DNA from: Rhea pennata
Lineage: Eukaryota; Chordata; Aves; Rheiformes; Rheidae
Reading direction: 5' to 3'
DNA length: 64,000 nt
NCBI RefSeq assembly: GCF_028389875.1
Contig: NC_084663.1
Coordinates: 161,409,801-161,473,800, forward strand
Both the position numbers and the translations under genes were made by a program. Below the pieces are notes generated by a model that saw only the letters and a program-made list of their open reading frames with translations, searched no databases and was not told where the DNA came from. Every line of letters starts with the position of its first letter. Positions within the stretch are counted from its first letter, which is position 1. Positions 49,380 to 61,372 of the stretch are shown one piece after another.

Positions 49380-49446
49380 AACAGAGTCTTACGCAAGTTA
49401 ACATAAAATTACAGAAACTGGAAAGAAATAAGAACATCAAGCTGAG
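49380..49446 (+). other. exon-like segment of unknown origin downstream of DZIP1
   Basis: A strong pyrimidine tract and acceptor (TTTTTTTCTCTCTTAG) is followed 67 bp later by a consensus donor (GAG|GTAAGA). In phase 1 it is open and reads EQSLTQVNIKLQKLERNKNI, a coiled-coil-like peptide. Phase 1 matches the end of DZIP1 exon 19, so skipping exon 20 could join it in frame, giving an alternative C-terminus. No further exon was found. It lies past the DZIP1 poly(A) signal and opposite the CLDN10 3' side. Could be chance. Confidence 0.35.
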
Positions 49447-50409
49447 GTAAGACCAGTCACTGAGCTAGTACTTTCATACTTTTATTTTGCCCATGCTGCC
49501 TTGCCTTCTCATAAAAGGCACAATGGTGTTTTAACTTAGATGAAATACAAAAACAAAGAGTTTGAATGGTTTTGTATTTCTGATGTATTTTAGATGGTAT
49601 CATGCAAAGCATTATTCTTTTATCATACTGTGCCATAAATAAATAATGCTAATCATTCTTCATATTTATACCTTTTTCCCAATAATTCCCAATTTAATGA
49701 CACTCCAGGGGTTCATTTCTTCCAATGTCAAGGTAGAACGTGATTTTGTGCCTAATTTTAGGGCTCAGTCTAGAAAGTATTTTGTAGTTACTCATAATCT
49801 CTGTTCTTGTTTTTTGAATCATTGTACAAATATTTTATTCAAAAACCATCACATTTCTGTAGCCAGGCAAATAAAAAGTACCAGCTGAATTTCTGAACTG
49901 TTGTAACTAATTAAACACTATCTAAAAAGTGCTGTTAAGCATTGGATGCTTTTATTTGGTCAACCTTTCAGGATTGAAAGGTTCAACTCGCAGAGCAGGC
50001 CAGCTGGTATTGCCGAGGGTTTTTCCCTTCTGTTGCTTAACCCAGACGCTTGGGGCTGTCCTGTGCTGCTCTGGGCTCCCCAGATCCCATGCTGCTTTCT
50101 ACTTTCCCCAGCTTCTTCCTCCTCTTCTTCCTAGGGCACTGAATTGACTAACTTAGGCTTTCTCGCACTCGTGGCAGTATGATAAGACCTTAAGAGCCTG
50201 TTGATTCCTCTCGGCTGTCATTGCCTGGCTCTGGAGTTAGACTCTGAAAATCAAATTGTAACGTCGCTGCTTCTGAGTTTTAAGACATTTTACATATGAC
50301 TCTGCACAAATAACATCAGTTTTGTCCAGTACTGAACCCATTTCAGAATCAGTTGCAAGGATGCTCTACAGTAAATACATGTCTGGTGCCATTCTGACAA
50401 GCAATTGAC
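49447..50409. other. intergenic gap between convergent gene ends
   Basis: Mostly AT-rich, with a moderately GC-rich, pyrimidine-rich patch at 49980-50140. No gene recognised. Either 3' UTR could extend into it: on the - strand other AATAAA-type signals occur further left (for example at about 49474), so CLDN10 transcripts might reach toward DZIP1. Confidence 0.6.
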
Positions 50410-50432
50410 ATACCACATCTGTAAATACCTTA

Positions 50433-50438
50433 TTTATT
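50433..50438 (-). terminator. polyadenylation signal AATAAA (CLDN10)
   Basis: TTTATT on the + strand reads AATAAA on the - strand, 244 bp after the claudin stop codon. It is the first canonical signal downstream of the stop. Longer 3' UTRs using later signals are possible. Confidence 0.6.
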
Positions 50439-50681
50439 TTTTTTCTAGAAAGCAACATAAGCACATGATTTGCAGGTATAAACTTTACAATACCAATGTC
50501 AATCTTAAAATACTGTATTACAAAATTTACATCAATAGGTAAAAAGCCGCAAGTTAATATTTAAAAATTCATCATCTTAATGGTAATTACATTGGGTTTG
50601 GGGGGAGGAAAAAAAATCACTCTGTGAATGAAACATAAAAATTGATTTTTATAACTAGGTTTCGATATTGGAACAGTACAA

Positions 50682-50796
50682 TTAAACATAAGCATTCTTG
50701 TCAAAGTGCTTTGGTGGGGTTTTGTCTGGAACAGTGTTGTGGACCTTTGTACGAGAAGACATCACAGATGTGGCTCCATTATATGCGTACCCCATC
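50682..50796 (-). CDS. CLDN10: CLDN10 last coding exon: cytoplasmic tail
   Basis: 115 bp on the - strand, phase 2 in, stop TAA at 50684-50682; acceptor TTCTCTTCAG. Encodes the tail MGYAYNGATSVMSSRTKVHN... ending HFDKNAYV. The YNGATSVMSSRTK block and the terminal NAYV are claudin-10 features; the final YV is the PDZ-binding motif that claudins use to bind ZO proteins. The middle of the tail (NTVPDKTPPK) differs from human. Confidence 0.96.
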
Positions 50797-53700
50797 CTGA
50801 AGAGAAACGAGAACCACCCATTTACACAAATAGGTAACAGCTCTGTAGCTAAGCATCATCATATAAAACTAAAGGAAATTCATAGGCATTAAAGCTGGAG
50901 GAAGGGGGCACCTTTTTTTGCTGGGCAATCGCCTATTTTGATGTTTCAGTTTCCTCTCCACCATGTTTCTTTGCAATTCACTGCCATATCAACAGGCAGC
51001 CCTTGTTCACAGCCAAGTAAATTAGGGCCCAGTCAGATGAAATGTTTAGGCTGTGGCAGATCCTGGATTAATAGTTACTCACCCTAGTTGTGCCTCTTCC
51101 TCATTACCCCTCTTCCTCTGCTGGCGGTCCCACTGCCACCACCACCAGCCCTCAGCTCTGTCAGATCATCATCTGATGATCTAGGGTTAATCAAACTTGT
51201 CCCTTAATAGTGTTTTGCCTTCCGCTCACCATTTCTAAGGTGACCTGACCACTTTTCCTACATCATGGAGTGGATTATTTTTACAGCTGTAATAAATGTA
51301 TTAAGTATATATAATACAAATATTTGTACTGAGTCAATAGCTTTTCTTAATTACATTAATGACAGAAAGAGAATTATTCTGAAATCCCACTGTTTTGTTT
51401 TAATCCATGCAATCCTTTTCTGCACCTCATTGCAAAGTGTTTTGGAAAAGTTCTCAAACTGCATACACAGAGCAGGCTCAGAAATGTGCTAGTACTGATT
51501 TCTTTCAGTAAATACAGCTTGTGTATTACCTTGGAGTATTACTGTTTTCAGCTATTGAGAAGCAGAATATACTGCCACCAATTATGCAGAGTGAAGCTCC
51601 AGCCCAGCCAATGAACAAAGCTGCTCCTAATTCATACCTACAAGTTAATAAATGTGTTTAGTAAAAGTAGAATGAATTTAACTTTTTTTTTCAGAATAAA
51701 ACAACTGAATTACATTTTTCCTAAATAACTTTCAGTACTTAATATATATATTATTCACAGAAAAAAAAAAGAAAAAGAAAAAAAAAGAAAAAAAAACAGT
51801 AGTTCTGGCACATTCTTTTTATTATTTTGCTTTTACTCCGGAGGCAAATTTTGTCCCTTTGGTACAGTTCTGAAATGCTTACATCCCTCTGAAGCTAGCA
51901 GGAGTGCCTTTCTTTACAGATCTCTTCCCAGATCCGTTGACTGAGCGGTTACGGGATTCTTTGGCCTTTGTACCGTGCACAACTTGAGCCCCAGAATCAC
52001 TACAGATCTGTTCCCCAGTGCTTCCCTCCCTCCCGAGGTAGACCGCGGCTTTCAGTGAGCTCTGCTCTAAGGCTGTTTTGGCCGGTGATGAGAGTTGCTG
52101 CCTGCAACTCTCCTTATTTCTCCCTTTTGGTTTGCAGGACTTCTATCCACAATCCAGCCTATTTCAAGCATTATTTTTGAATGTGTGTGTTTAAAAATAT
52201 AAGTATTTATATATATGTGTGTGTGTGTGTGTGTATGTACATGCATATATGCACCTACATGTGTGTATACATCAATAAATACATGCATATATACACATAT
52301 ACACACACGCAGAGAGATGTGTGTGCATGCGCACATGCATGTACCTATTAGTTTCTGCCTCCAGTGCTGTAGCTGGACTGAGGCTGGCAGACACGGCCTT
52401 GCTCCGAGCCCAGGGACACGGCTACAGATCACCAGCAACGGTCCTCTCCGCCGCCGGGACCCAGACCCTCCACCAGCCACTGTTTCTTTGCAGCTGGAAA
52501 ATTCTCGGTTTGACTCAGTGATTACAATGCTGGGAACTGTAGCTCAGCTGCCTTTCACCCTGGAGATAGTCTGCACACAGTTCCCTGTTCGACTTCAAAA
52601 TCTGCCAAACGCATGAAGATTCGTTTCTAATCCCTCAGCCTCATATTTCTAACCGTGTGCTTTAGTTTTCATTAGACTAAACAACTTTCTATCTATTCAA
52701 GGACTGGGCTTTATCTGATTAAAGAGCAGATGTCTACATGAGCGCTCATCACCCCGGATGCCGTTACAGGCAACACCCAGGAATAAACACCTGCTCGCAA
52801 AGCTCACTTCCAAAATACTTGTGTTGAATCACCCCCTCCAAGTGCCTCCTCACCAGCTGTAAAGGCAGAGCAAGGTGATTCGCTCTGATGTACAACTGCG
52901 TGAGGCAAATCCGAGCCTGGGGACCCCTCTGTCCTGACAGGTCCGGCCAGAGCACGCGTGTGGCACACGTGTCGGCACAGACCACCGCGCTTCTGGAGGA
53001 CGGGGCTGGATGAAGACTCAGCGAGGCTGCAGCTCTAAACAACTTGGCTGCCAGACCATTTGCCAAGAGTACAGGTAACACAAGCTCATTTTCACATTCC
53101 TCCTAACAGCGTTTAAAATGCGCTTTGCCAGCGGCTAACGTGAGAGAGGTAAGAAGACCAGTTGCCACCTCCCCTTCCCTTGTACAGAAAATAAATCAAG
53201 ACTAAACTGGGATAGAAAGGGGTTGCCTGACTGTTGCCTACGAGTTAGGAAGCAGAAGACAAGGCATCTGGTCTTTGTTCCTGGGGTTGTTTGCACATTT
53301 TAACCAACTTTTGATATGATAATATGCATAAGCAGATTGCATATCTAGACCCTTTTTAGGAAACTGCCACCTTGCTAAGTTAATGCATTGCAGAGCTAGC
53401 CAAATTGGCCTTTCCTCAACATCTTTGCACAGATAAAGACTCCTTTGACTTATACCAATGCTTATAAGGAAATCTTCTAATGTTCAATTGCTTATCAGCC
53501 TGTGTATGGCTCCCTGGATTTTATCCAATCCAGTTTTTCAGTATTTAAGACGCCAACCCTAAGCTTCCATCCAAAATCCACTACGTACCACATTCAAAAA
53601 CATTACATATTTTGGTGGCTCCTGGAAAAAAATTGAGATAGTAGTATTTTTTAGAAGAAACTTCCATATTTGTTGTTTTCCCTTCCTCCCCCCTTTTTTT

Positions 53701-56700
53701 AATCATGAAAACCTTTCCAGGAAGCAGCTTTCAGTTCTTACAATTTTGTTTTTTTGTAAGAACTCGGTAACAACACGTTCTGTGGCTGCATATCCCCCGG
53801 TTGCACTCCGTGAAATCCACCTGATTAAAGGTCGCTCAGAAGCTGAGGGCAGTTCAGAGGGGAACAAGCCACTGTGGAAGAGGTAAAGGTGGTGACTTCT
53901 GCAGACCAGAATTCAACAGTGGGGAACTGAAAGCCACCATCCACTGACTGAGTAGGCTAACAGCAGATTTTTTACTGTAATCCAGAGAGGCTTCAGTGAA
54001 ACAAAGCAAGTCTAAGACCAATACATAGAAGAAAAATAGCCTAGCTGTTACGTGCATTGACAGTGCGAAGCAAACTTTCAAGCAAACTAGTTAAAGCTTC
54101 ATTAACCGACTGGATCAACTCCAGAACATATATAAAGGACCTGACTTCTCAATGAATCAACACAACTACCCCACAAAAATACATATTTTGAATGCATAAT
54201 TCTTATGATTCTTGGAAAATGAAAAATAGATTCAAACTATGTGACAGTGGGACAATGCAAAGAAGTAGGCTAATATTCTTTGCTTCTCCTTCCCACTTAG
54301 GCCCCTCAGCCCAAAATGAAATCTGAGCACTGCATTAAAAAAGCAAAATAAAAGCACAGGGATAAGTGTCAGTATTGATAAAACAGCTGAAAAAGGCCTG
54401 TGTGAGCTGTGCGTGATCAATTCACACAGAAAAAGGCTGAAGAGAAACAACGCTCTATAAACTGCTTGGCGAGTTTATCCAACTATTTGGATAAATTATC
54501 TCCAGTCATCAACACGAATAATCATGATTATAGCAGGGGAAATAAGAAGGATAAAGATTAGTTTTTGTTAAAAGTAGCAAAGCAACAAAATAACTGTCTA
54601 ACAGAAGTTTTGGGGACAGCTCTAGCAAAACAGGAAAACAGAGAGAAAAACAGATTTTTCTTCTATTAGAGGTGTCTCAAGAAAAATGAAACTCATCTTG
54701 GCTGCAAGTGCCCAAGCGTCCACATGGCCAAGCCACTCTTTGAAGCTGTTTTAAAATGGTAACACAAGCTATTCCATCAGAACATAAAATTCAGCCTAAG
54801 ATTTCTTTTTAAGACAGGTTGTTTTTTAGGGTGTCCTGGAGATGCCTGTCATTCCTCAGCTGAAGATATAAATTCATACCAGAAGTCTCCTGGACAACAG
54901 CTCTGGGCAGATTTGATTCCTCCTGCACCCAGCCGTGTTTGGGGTGCCTCTTCTAAATGCAGAAGAACAGAGTGAAATTCTGACAGCTGAAGCCAGGCTA
55001 ACCATTTCGTGTCCCTCCTTGTCAGCTAGCGCTGTCTTAGGCCCCTTTTTGACACCACCAGAAGAACTTCAGGAGAGCAAAGTGCAGCAGAGGGCGAAAG
55101 GTTGAATCCCACAGCAGCACCCCCTCTCAGTTAATGGCCAAGGCCAGATTTCCATGATACACCACAAAAGCACTACTCAAAGCTTCTGCATTGCATATCA
55201 AAATATAGTTTGCAGAAAGCACAAAATCAGTTCTCCAGCTTATTTTATGCTGGTTCAGAGAGAAAGCGGTGAAATGCCACCACTATCTTAATCTGACACA
55301 AGATCATCGCGTCAGCTACCTCACGCACAATTCAAATTACAACTTTGGGCTTTCCCCTCTGCCTTTATTTTTGTCATCGCCACCATGTGCGCTCGCCGTT
55401 GTGCTAGGTCCATTCTTCGTGAAGAAGGCCTCTTCTGCAGTGGATGTTTTACTACCTTTATTTTAATATTTTAAACTGGATTTCTCATCTGCTCACAGGC
55501 AAACTCTGCTGCGAGCTCTGCCTGCTCTCTCACAGCAGAGCAGGAATGCCGTACAGGAAAGGGGATTCTGGCAATAACCGAGGCATTTCTCACGACGAAC
55601 AGCGAGCCTGATGAATAATTAACTTTGGCTATATAGCCAGTCTCCATTTTCTTCGCAGTAGCACACATCCCTGTTTCTTTTGGTGGCCTTTGGATCCTGT
55701 TTTCCTTGTGTGAAACAAGCGGAAACTCTAGCAGATTTATGAAAGAAACTAATATTAACTTGTTTTCAAGAAAAGAGAAGTAGTGTCAGTCCTGTGACAG
55801 ACTTAGACCCAGTTAATGCTATTTATTCAGCCAAACTATTTTGCTTCTACCAAGAAGAAAGGAAAGGGCTCAGGGTTCTCTTCTGAGAGCTTCGGGCTCA
55901 GGGAAATTTTCACCCAATGCCTGATGATACATCTTGGAAACACCACAAAAAAATCTTTGAAATTCTTGTCTTTAAAGGCAAATTTACGCTACAAAAGAAA
56001 CCAACACAAGAAAATCTAAGACGCTATAACTTACGGCCAACATTTTCAAACTTGGTGGCTAAGATGTGAATCAAAAATCCACACGCTGGTTTCTGAATGG
56101 CTGGTGTCTTGGGCTCACATAGCCCAGTATTTTAAAGGGACTCTTAAGGGATGCTCATAATTTCTGATATGATTCCTGCAATTCTGTAAACACACACTCC
56201 CTAAAATATAATCACATGTATAGTCAAAGCAACATAAACGTTTATTTTAGTGACAGTATGATCATGGATTATGATAAAGTTTACTATTCAAATTTTAGCA
56301 TCTGGATTTGAAAATCTGTCAGGGAAAAAAAAAAAAAAAAAAAAAAAAAAAGCAAAACTTGCAGAAAACTCTCCTCCAGAGCACTTCAGATTTGTGCAAT
56401 GCTCAACAGCTTTATGAAAACCATCTTCTCTCCAAAGCTTATAAGGAAACAATTTTTTCACTTCCACTAAATTACCTGACTAATGAGTGTCTTCTGATAT
56501 CCCTTCTTCTGCATCTCTGACATAAAGATAAACTTAACCAAGATAACCAGAGCTGCTCTATGGCAAGTGTTGCAGAATCTCATCAAGTCATGATAAGCCT
56601 GGGCACAAAGATTACAAACCAAGCACTGTACAGAGATATATCCGTTCATTACATTTCAGCTCATGGTTACTACAGCTGGATAATATGATTAAACAAAACT

Positions 56701-57219
56701 GCAGCCCACTTTTCAGTTTTGCCCAACAGTAGGAGGATCTACTTTCCGTATAAATGGCTTCTGGTGTGCAGTAGGCAACTTGAGGTCTATTTCTTTGGAA
56801 GATTCGTGGGTAGTAGAAAAGTACTTACTTTTGTGCAACAAAAGTAGGATCAAAGAACTCAGATGTAATCTTGTTCGCATACAGGGAACAACTGGTCATA
56901 GAGCACAGCCCTGAAAAAGAAGACACACTCTTCAGTGGGATAGGTAGAAGAGCTTTGGGCTTGACCTTGAAGCCACTGAAATCATGCCACAGTATCATGC
57001 ATGCATTTCTGAGGAAAGGAATCAATAGACTTAAAAAAAAAATAAAGTCGTATTTACCAGAAAGTATGAAAATCAGTCCGGCTAAACAAGCTATTCTTGC
57101 TTTAGTCTGATCGGAGCCTCCAACTTTGGTGCACTTCATCCCAACTAGTCCAAACACAGCACCAAAGAAGCCCAGGCAGACAGCAGAGATCATCAGCCCT
57201 CTGCAGGCTTGGATGTAAC
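50682..57219 (-). CDS. CLDN10: CLDN10 (claudin-10), 3' four exons, partial
   Basis: Tight-junction tetraspan protein forming paracellular ion pores. Four - strand exons with matching phases: 57219-57058, 56910-56829, 51637-51530, 50796-50682, together 467 nt or about 155 residues of a protein of about 228. They cover the end of the first extracellular loop, transmembrane segments 2-4, the second loop and the tail. In human the gene has alternative first exons (10a, anion-selective; 10b, cation-selective) that encode TM1 and most of loop 1 with the W-GLW-C-C signature. No such sequence is found from 57220 to 64000, so the first exon lies beyond the right edge and the isoform type cannot be told. 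The third intron is the largest here (51638-56828). The gene is convergent with DZIP1, as in human. Confidence 0.95.
51163..51182. repeat. short palindrome, 9-bp arms
   Basis: AGATCATCA and TGATGATCT are exact inverse complements separated by TC. It lies in the claudin intron between the last two exons. No known function. Confidence 0.85.
51530..51637 (-). CDS. CLDN10: CLDN10 exon: TM4
   Basis: 108 bp, phase 2 both ends; acceptor ACTTGTAG, donor AG|GTAATA. Encodes YELGAALFIGWAGASLCIIG then GSIFCFSIAENSNTP: the end of extracellular loop 2 and the whole fourth transmembrane segment. YELG-AL-IGWA is a general claudin signature. Confidence 0.97.
51760..51796. repeat. A-rich purine tract
   Basis: A runs broken by single G, 37 bp, about 120 bp before the claudin TM4 exon in transcript direction (pyrimidine tract on the - strand). 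Confidence 0.85.
52205..52340. repeat. TG/CA and TA microsatellite
   Basis: Mixed (TG)n at 52214-52233, then imperfect TACATG/CATATA and CACACA stretches. Variable-length simple repeat inside the large CLDN10 intron; short ORFs rich in Cys, Val and His here are artefacts of it. Confidence 0.9.
52341..56324 (-). other. CLDN10 intron, right part, no feature recognised
   Basis: Intron DNA between the TM4 exon and the exon at 56829-56910. A moderately GC-rich part (about 52370-53080) has no CpG island density and no coding signal that I recognise. No transposon ends were identified. Confidence 0.5.
56325..56351. repeat. 27-A homopolymer
   Basis: Uninterrupted A run in the CLDN10 intron. Length in the assembly may be inaccurate. 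Confidence 0.9.
56829..56910 (-). CDS. CLDN10: CLDN10 exon: end of TM3 and extracellular loop 2
   Basis: 82 bp, phase 1 in, phase 2 out; acceptor CTTTTTCAG, donor AA|GTAAGT. Encodes LCSMTSCSLYANKITSEFFD then PTFVAQ: the outer part of TM3 and the loop-2 segment with the claudin-10 pattern ANKIT-EFFDP-FV-QK. Confidence 0.97.
57058..57219 (-). CDS. CLDN10: CLDN10 exon 2: TM2 and start of TM3
   Basis: 162 bp, phase 1 both ends; acceptor GATTGCAG, donor G|GTAAAT. Begins YIQACRGLMISAVCLGFFGA, the end of loop 1 with the conserved QACRG/AR motif, then TM2 and the claudin inner loop GMKCTKVGGSDQTKAR, then TM3 start IACLAGLIFILS. This is the exon common to both claudin-10 isoforms. Confidence 0.97.
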
Positions 57220-58077
57220 CTGCAATCACAAGGTGTAGTGCAAAGTTAGAGCAGGGACCATGCTGGATTTCGCTGCAGCTCCTTTCGCTCCCCCCCGGCA
57301 TTGGGCATTAATTATTGCAAACAGAATTAGACCTCTAAGGGAGCAATGTTGCCTCAGCACTGAGTGTTTTCTTGTAGGTGCCATCTGCTATTGGCAGGGC
57401 ATCCTCACAGGATGACAAACATACTGTTTCTTTCAGGGTTGGCTTAAAAAAACCCTGTGGCAGCGGGCACAGTATCTGCAATGGATGGCACCCGCTTGGT
57501 CTTGCAGAGCAGGTACATGTGGTCTGGGCCAACACAGCACTGATTTGACTTGCATCAGTCCCAAGGCTCTCACTCCGCAAGGAAGGGAAACACATGTTCA
57601 GTCTTGGGGGCATCACTGACCCTTTGAGATCAAACTACTGCCACGCTTAAACCTAGACAAATAAGTAAAGGCTGCCTTCAACCGTACACAGTTTTAAGTG
57701 CTGGCTGAGGATACTCCAAACACCCCCAGCGTAAGGCCCTAGGATAACCGATTGCTTGGTATCTTCTCCCTTCTGAGAGCTCTTTGCAACAAAAACTCCG
57801 TGGTAACCACACCTCCCTGGTTTTGGGTGGAACACTGCAATCTCGCAAAGCTGAACAATCATCCCAGGAAGTTTTTCTCCATAACCTGTTACATCTCATT
57901 TAAAATAAAATGTGCTTCCATTAGTGTTTTCATTCTTTTCTCTCTGATCTCTAGCGGGTGGAAATGTTGAGTGCTCAGTCAGGTTTTCATTGCCCACTTT
58001 CACATAGCAGATACCAAATAAACAAAGAAAATTTGTATACAAGATCTTAATAAAGGTGTTAGTTAATATACTAAAAC

Positions 58078-58405
58078 AGGAACAAGGGGACACCAAATGA
58101 AAACAGAAGGCAGCAGATCGAAAACAAAGGCATGTTTGTTCATCCAGCACAGAGTTAGGCTGAGGAACTCTTTGCCACAGGACCTTGGAGATGCTACAAG
58201 CAGGATCAAGAAGGGACTGGATAAATTAATTAAAGAGAAAATCACATCTGGCTGGGGAGTCCCTGAGCTGCAGGTGAGTGGACCCTGGGAGAAGCTATCA
58301 CCAAGCTTGGTCTGCTGTTATACTCTTTGCTGTGCATCCACTTTGACCACTGCCGGAGACAGATGAGCTCTGGTCCGACCCAGGATGACCACCCTTATGT
58401 TTGAA
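58078..58405 (+). mobile_element. ancient CR1/L3-like LINE 3' fragment
   Basis: Old, eroded tail: 'gaggaactctttgccacagg' near 58161 and 'aagaagggactggataaatt' near 58207 match the shared CR1/L3 tail pattern (ELFATG... then KKGLDKL in translation). The last part near 58321-58400 also looks CR1-derived. Opposite in direction to CLDN10. Confidence 0.7.
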
Positions 58406-61139
58406 CGGAATGTCTTAAAATAACACTGATTTCCAGCACACAACCAGCAATTCATGGTACATCACACCATGTTTTATCAGTCCTACAGAATTCAGGTGCT
58501 GCTACACTGCGTGTCTTTGAACACAACCTACTGGCATTTATCTATCGTCTGTCTCCACTCATATAGAAAACTTTTATTTCCAGCATACTAACCCATTTGC
58601 TAAAGAAACACAACATTCAATGAAATAACTGTAACTGCCATAAGACTCTAATATTAGAATATATGAGAGAGAGAGTCATTTGTGCCAGCTTAGATGTCTA
58701 GCATTATAATTAGATATGTTAAGTCTGAACTACTAAGGTAGACACCAGTGGTAGGAGCCTCCCTCTGGAGGAAACTCTTTTCCTCCATTGATGATAAATG
58801 AATTATTGGCTGACAAGCTCAGCTTTGGGTATCGCTACACATCTAACTTTCAGATATCTAAAATCAGGTGTAATAGCTCTTTTTCTTTATATGCAATGAT
58901 ATATCACCACTTGTAAATACATTATTTTGAAAGACAGTAAACAGGACATCTTACAGAAACCCATTTCAAATACATTTTTCCTTGCTACAGTGTTGCTTCA
59001 GCATTATTACCCTGTTTAAACTTTGAGCTGGAAAACCATCCTGCTATTTGCATGCAAATCAACTTTTCCTTTAGGTTTCTGGATTTCTGTTGTTCTGCAC
59101 TTATGTACTAATAAATTAATGCAGAATATTTTGACAAGTATGGCCTGTATGTTCCCTTAGCAGCTATCAGAAAACATAGGGCATAACTGCTCCTAGAATA
59201 AAAGTTTATTGTCATGTTGCTGTTCTTCAAAAGCTTTTCAAAATACTTAACAAGTAATGCATCCCAATACTGGAGCCGACAACCCTCTCGCCCACTTTCT
59301 TGGCAGCATGGCTTAGTTAGGAAACAGCTGCTGATTCTAGTCTTCTCCATCTCCACTCCCTGCTAAGTAGCATCAATCCTACGTGAGCAACCTTGAGACA
59401 TGTTCATGGGTTGAGGTTCCTCTCAAACCCCTAAACGTGCAATCAGAATCCCCAACGCTGTCCCACAGCATCCTAAAGGAGATGCCTTCACCCCAAACAC
59501 CACTCAAAGAACCGCGAAGCTTCGCCATATCCTGTAGTACAGGGGCCACCTCTGAAAATGTTGGAGGAAAATCCAACAAAAGAATTATGGATCAGAGACT
59601 TACAGAACTGAATCCAAGATTGCCATCTGCCTCAGCTCTGGCTAGGTCCTAGTTTTGGTATCCTGATTTTTGCTTGGGATCTCCAAGAACATAAAAAGTA
59701 CAGGTATGCTTAAGAGTCAACTATTCAGTACAGCATGCTGTTATATACTATAAAAAGCTTCTTCACTCCTGGTATTCACTGGACCAAATGCTGCTGTATA
59801 ATCAATTGAGAAAACCAAGCATTTTTAAGGCATTATTCACCGTATCCTAATATAGCTGCCTACAACAGAGCAGATGAATTGTACTTAATTTTTCTTGAAG
59901 GATTGTTCCGACAGCCCAGGGTGATTCAGAGCAAACAGCTCTATTGCGGTCATCCAAAATCAGGTGAGATAACCCTTCTAACCAAACTGCCCGGAGTAGA
60001 TCTCCTTAACAGCAAAGTAAAATCAAATTAGTGAGGTTCAGATTCTAATGATAAGCACACTTCTGTGTTCGAATAGAATCCTTATCCTGTATTCTTACTG
60101 TCTTTTTTAACTCAGGCAAAACTCATGGGAGAAGGGTTTTAATAGGATTTCAAAGTGTGGCTCTGGGTTTATAGGACACAAGTCCAAAGAAAGCAGTCTT
60201 GCATTGTTAATTTTTAGCTATAGAAAGCATGCGAAAGTTCACTTTTATCTTTTTCTCTGGTGTGTAAATGTATCTCTTGTAGCACATTTAGGAAAAGCTG
60301 GAGGTGAAAAGTGGCAAAGAAGCTATTATTTTTGACAGGTCCAATTTATGGACACTGTTAGTAGCTAAGTGACACATTAAGGTGCTGAACCATGAACACA
60401 TTTACCCAGCGGTCCTCTAAACTTTTATTTATGTCTGAACCTCCGAGGAGAAACAGTAAATATTCACCCCAACCAAAATAACTAGCATATGCTAGAAACA
60501 ACACGGCTGAAATTCAATTGTTACTGAAGGTCAATACATAGGTTTAAAATAGGTAGAGGGTGGTGAGGCAAAAAGAAATAATTAACTCACTCACCCACAA
60601 ACCATTTTCAGTTATAAATTGCATGACGTGGAGCGCTGCTCAGTTCAGCTGAATGAATAACCTTCCTCACTAAATGTTTTACCAAATTTGGTAGGCCAAG
60701 CCAGACACTGACTTGTTTCAGTCCACTATAGTGATAACTGGCATAAACTGTTTTAAAGCAAAACTTATGAAAAACTGACAATCTACACCAGTAATGAGGA
60801 AGACCAGATGACTCTATGAGATCTACTAGGCTGACTGAAGTATTAACAAGCATACATGGGTGAAATCAGTATTTTCACCAAATTTAGCCTCTTATTGCTT
60901 GGACCTGGTTTAAAAGTGATTGTTGAACAGCATTTGGCTGTACCAGTAATTAAACTTTTTTTTTGCTTCCTAGAAAATAAGAACATAAGTTATATATAAG
61001 TTATAAGTAAGACTTAGAGAGAAGTGTAAGGGGGAGTTGCCTATTTCTTCACGCTCTTCAGCTGAAGACCAAAGACCACCCCCTTTCCAATTATTTCTTA
61101 TATGTACGTGTATCAATGTCTGTTAGAAGCTGGTATCTA

Positions 61140-61372
61140 ATCATGCACATATTGAGGAGAAACTTCTTCACTTTGAGGAGGACTAAGCACTAGAACAGGA
61201 TGCCCACAGAGGTTGTCTCTGTTGGAGCCTCCTCCTCTGGAGATATCTAGAAGCCATCTGGACAGGGTCCTGGGCAACGTGAGCTAGGCAACCCTGCTTG
61301 AGCAGGCGGGTTGGACTAGATGATCTCCAGAGGTGCCTTCCACCAACCCTTCTGTGATTCTGTGACTGCTCA
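61140..61372 (+). mobile_element. CR1 LINE 3' end fragment
   Basis: Classic CR1 end: 'ggagaaacttcttcactttg' near 61155, 'caaccctgcttgagcaggcg' near 61289, 'ggttggactagatgatctcc' near 61310, finishing with 'ttctgtgattctgtgactgc'. Strongly 5'-truncated (about 230 bp). Little diverged. Confidence 0.95.
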
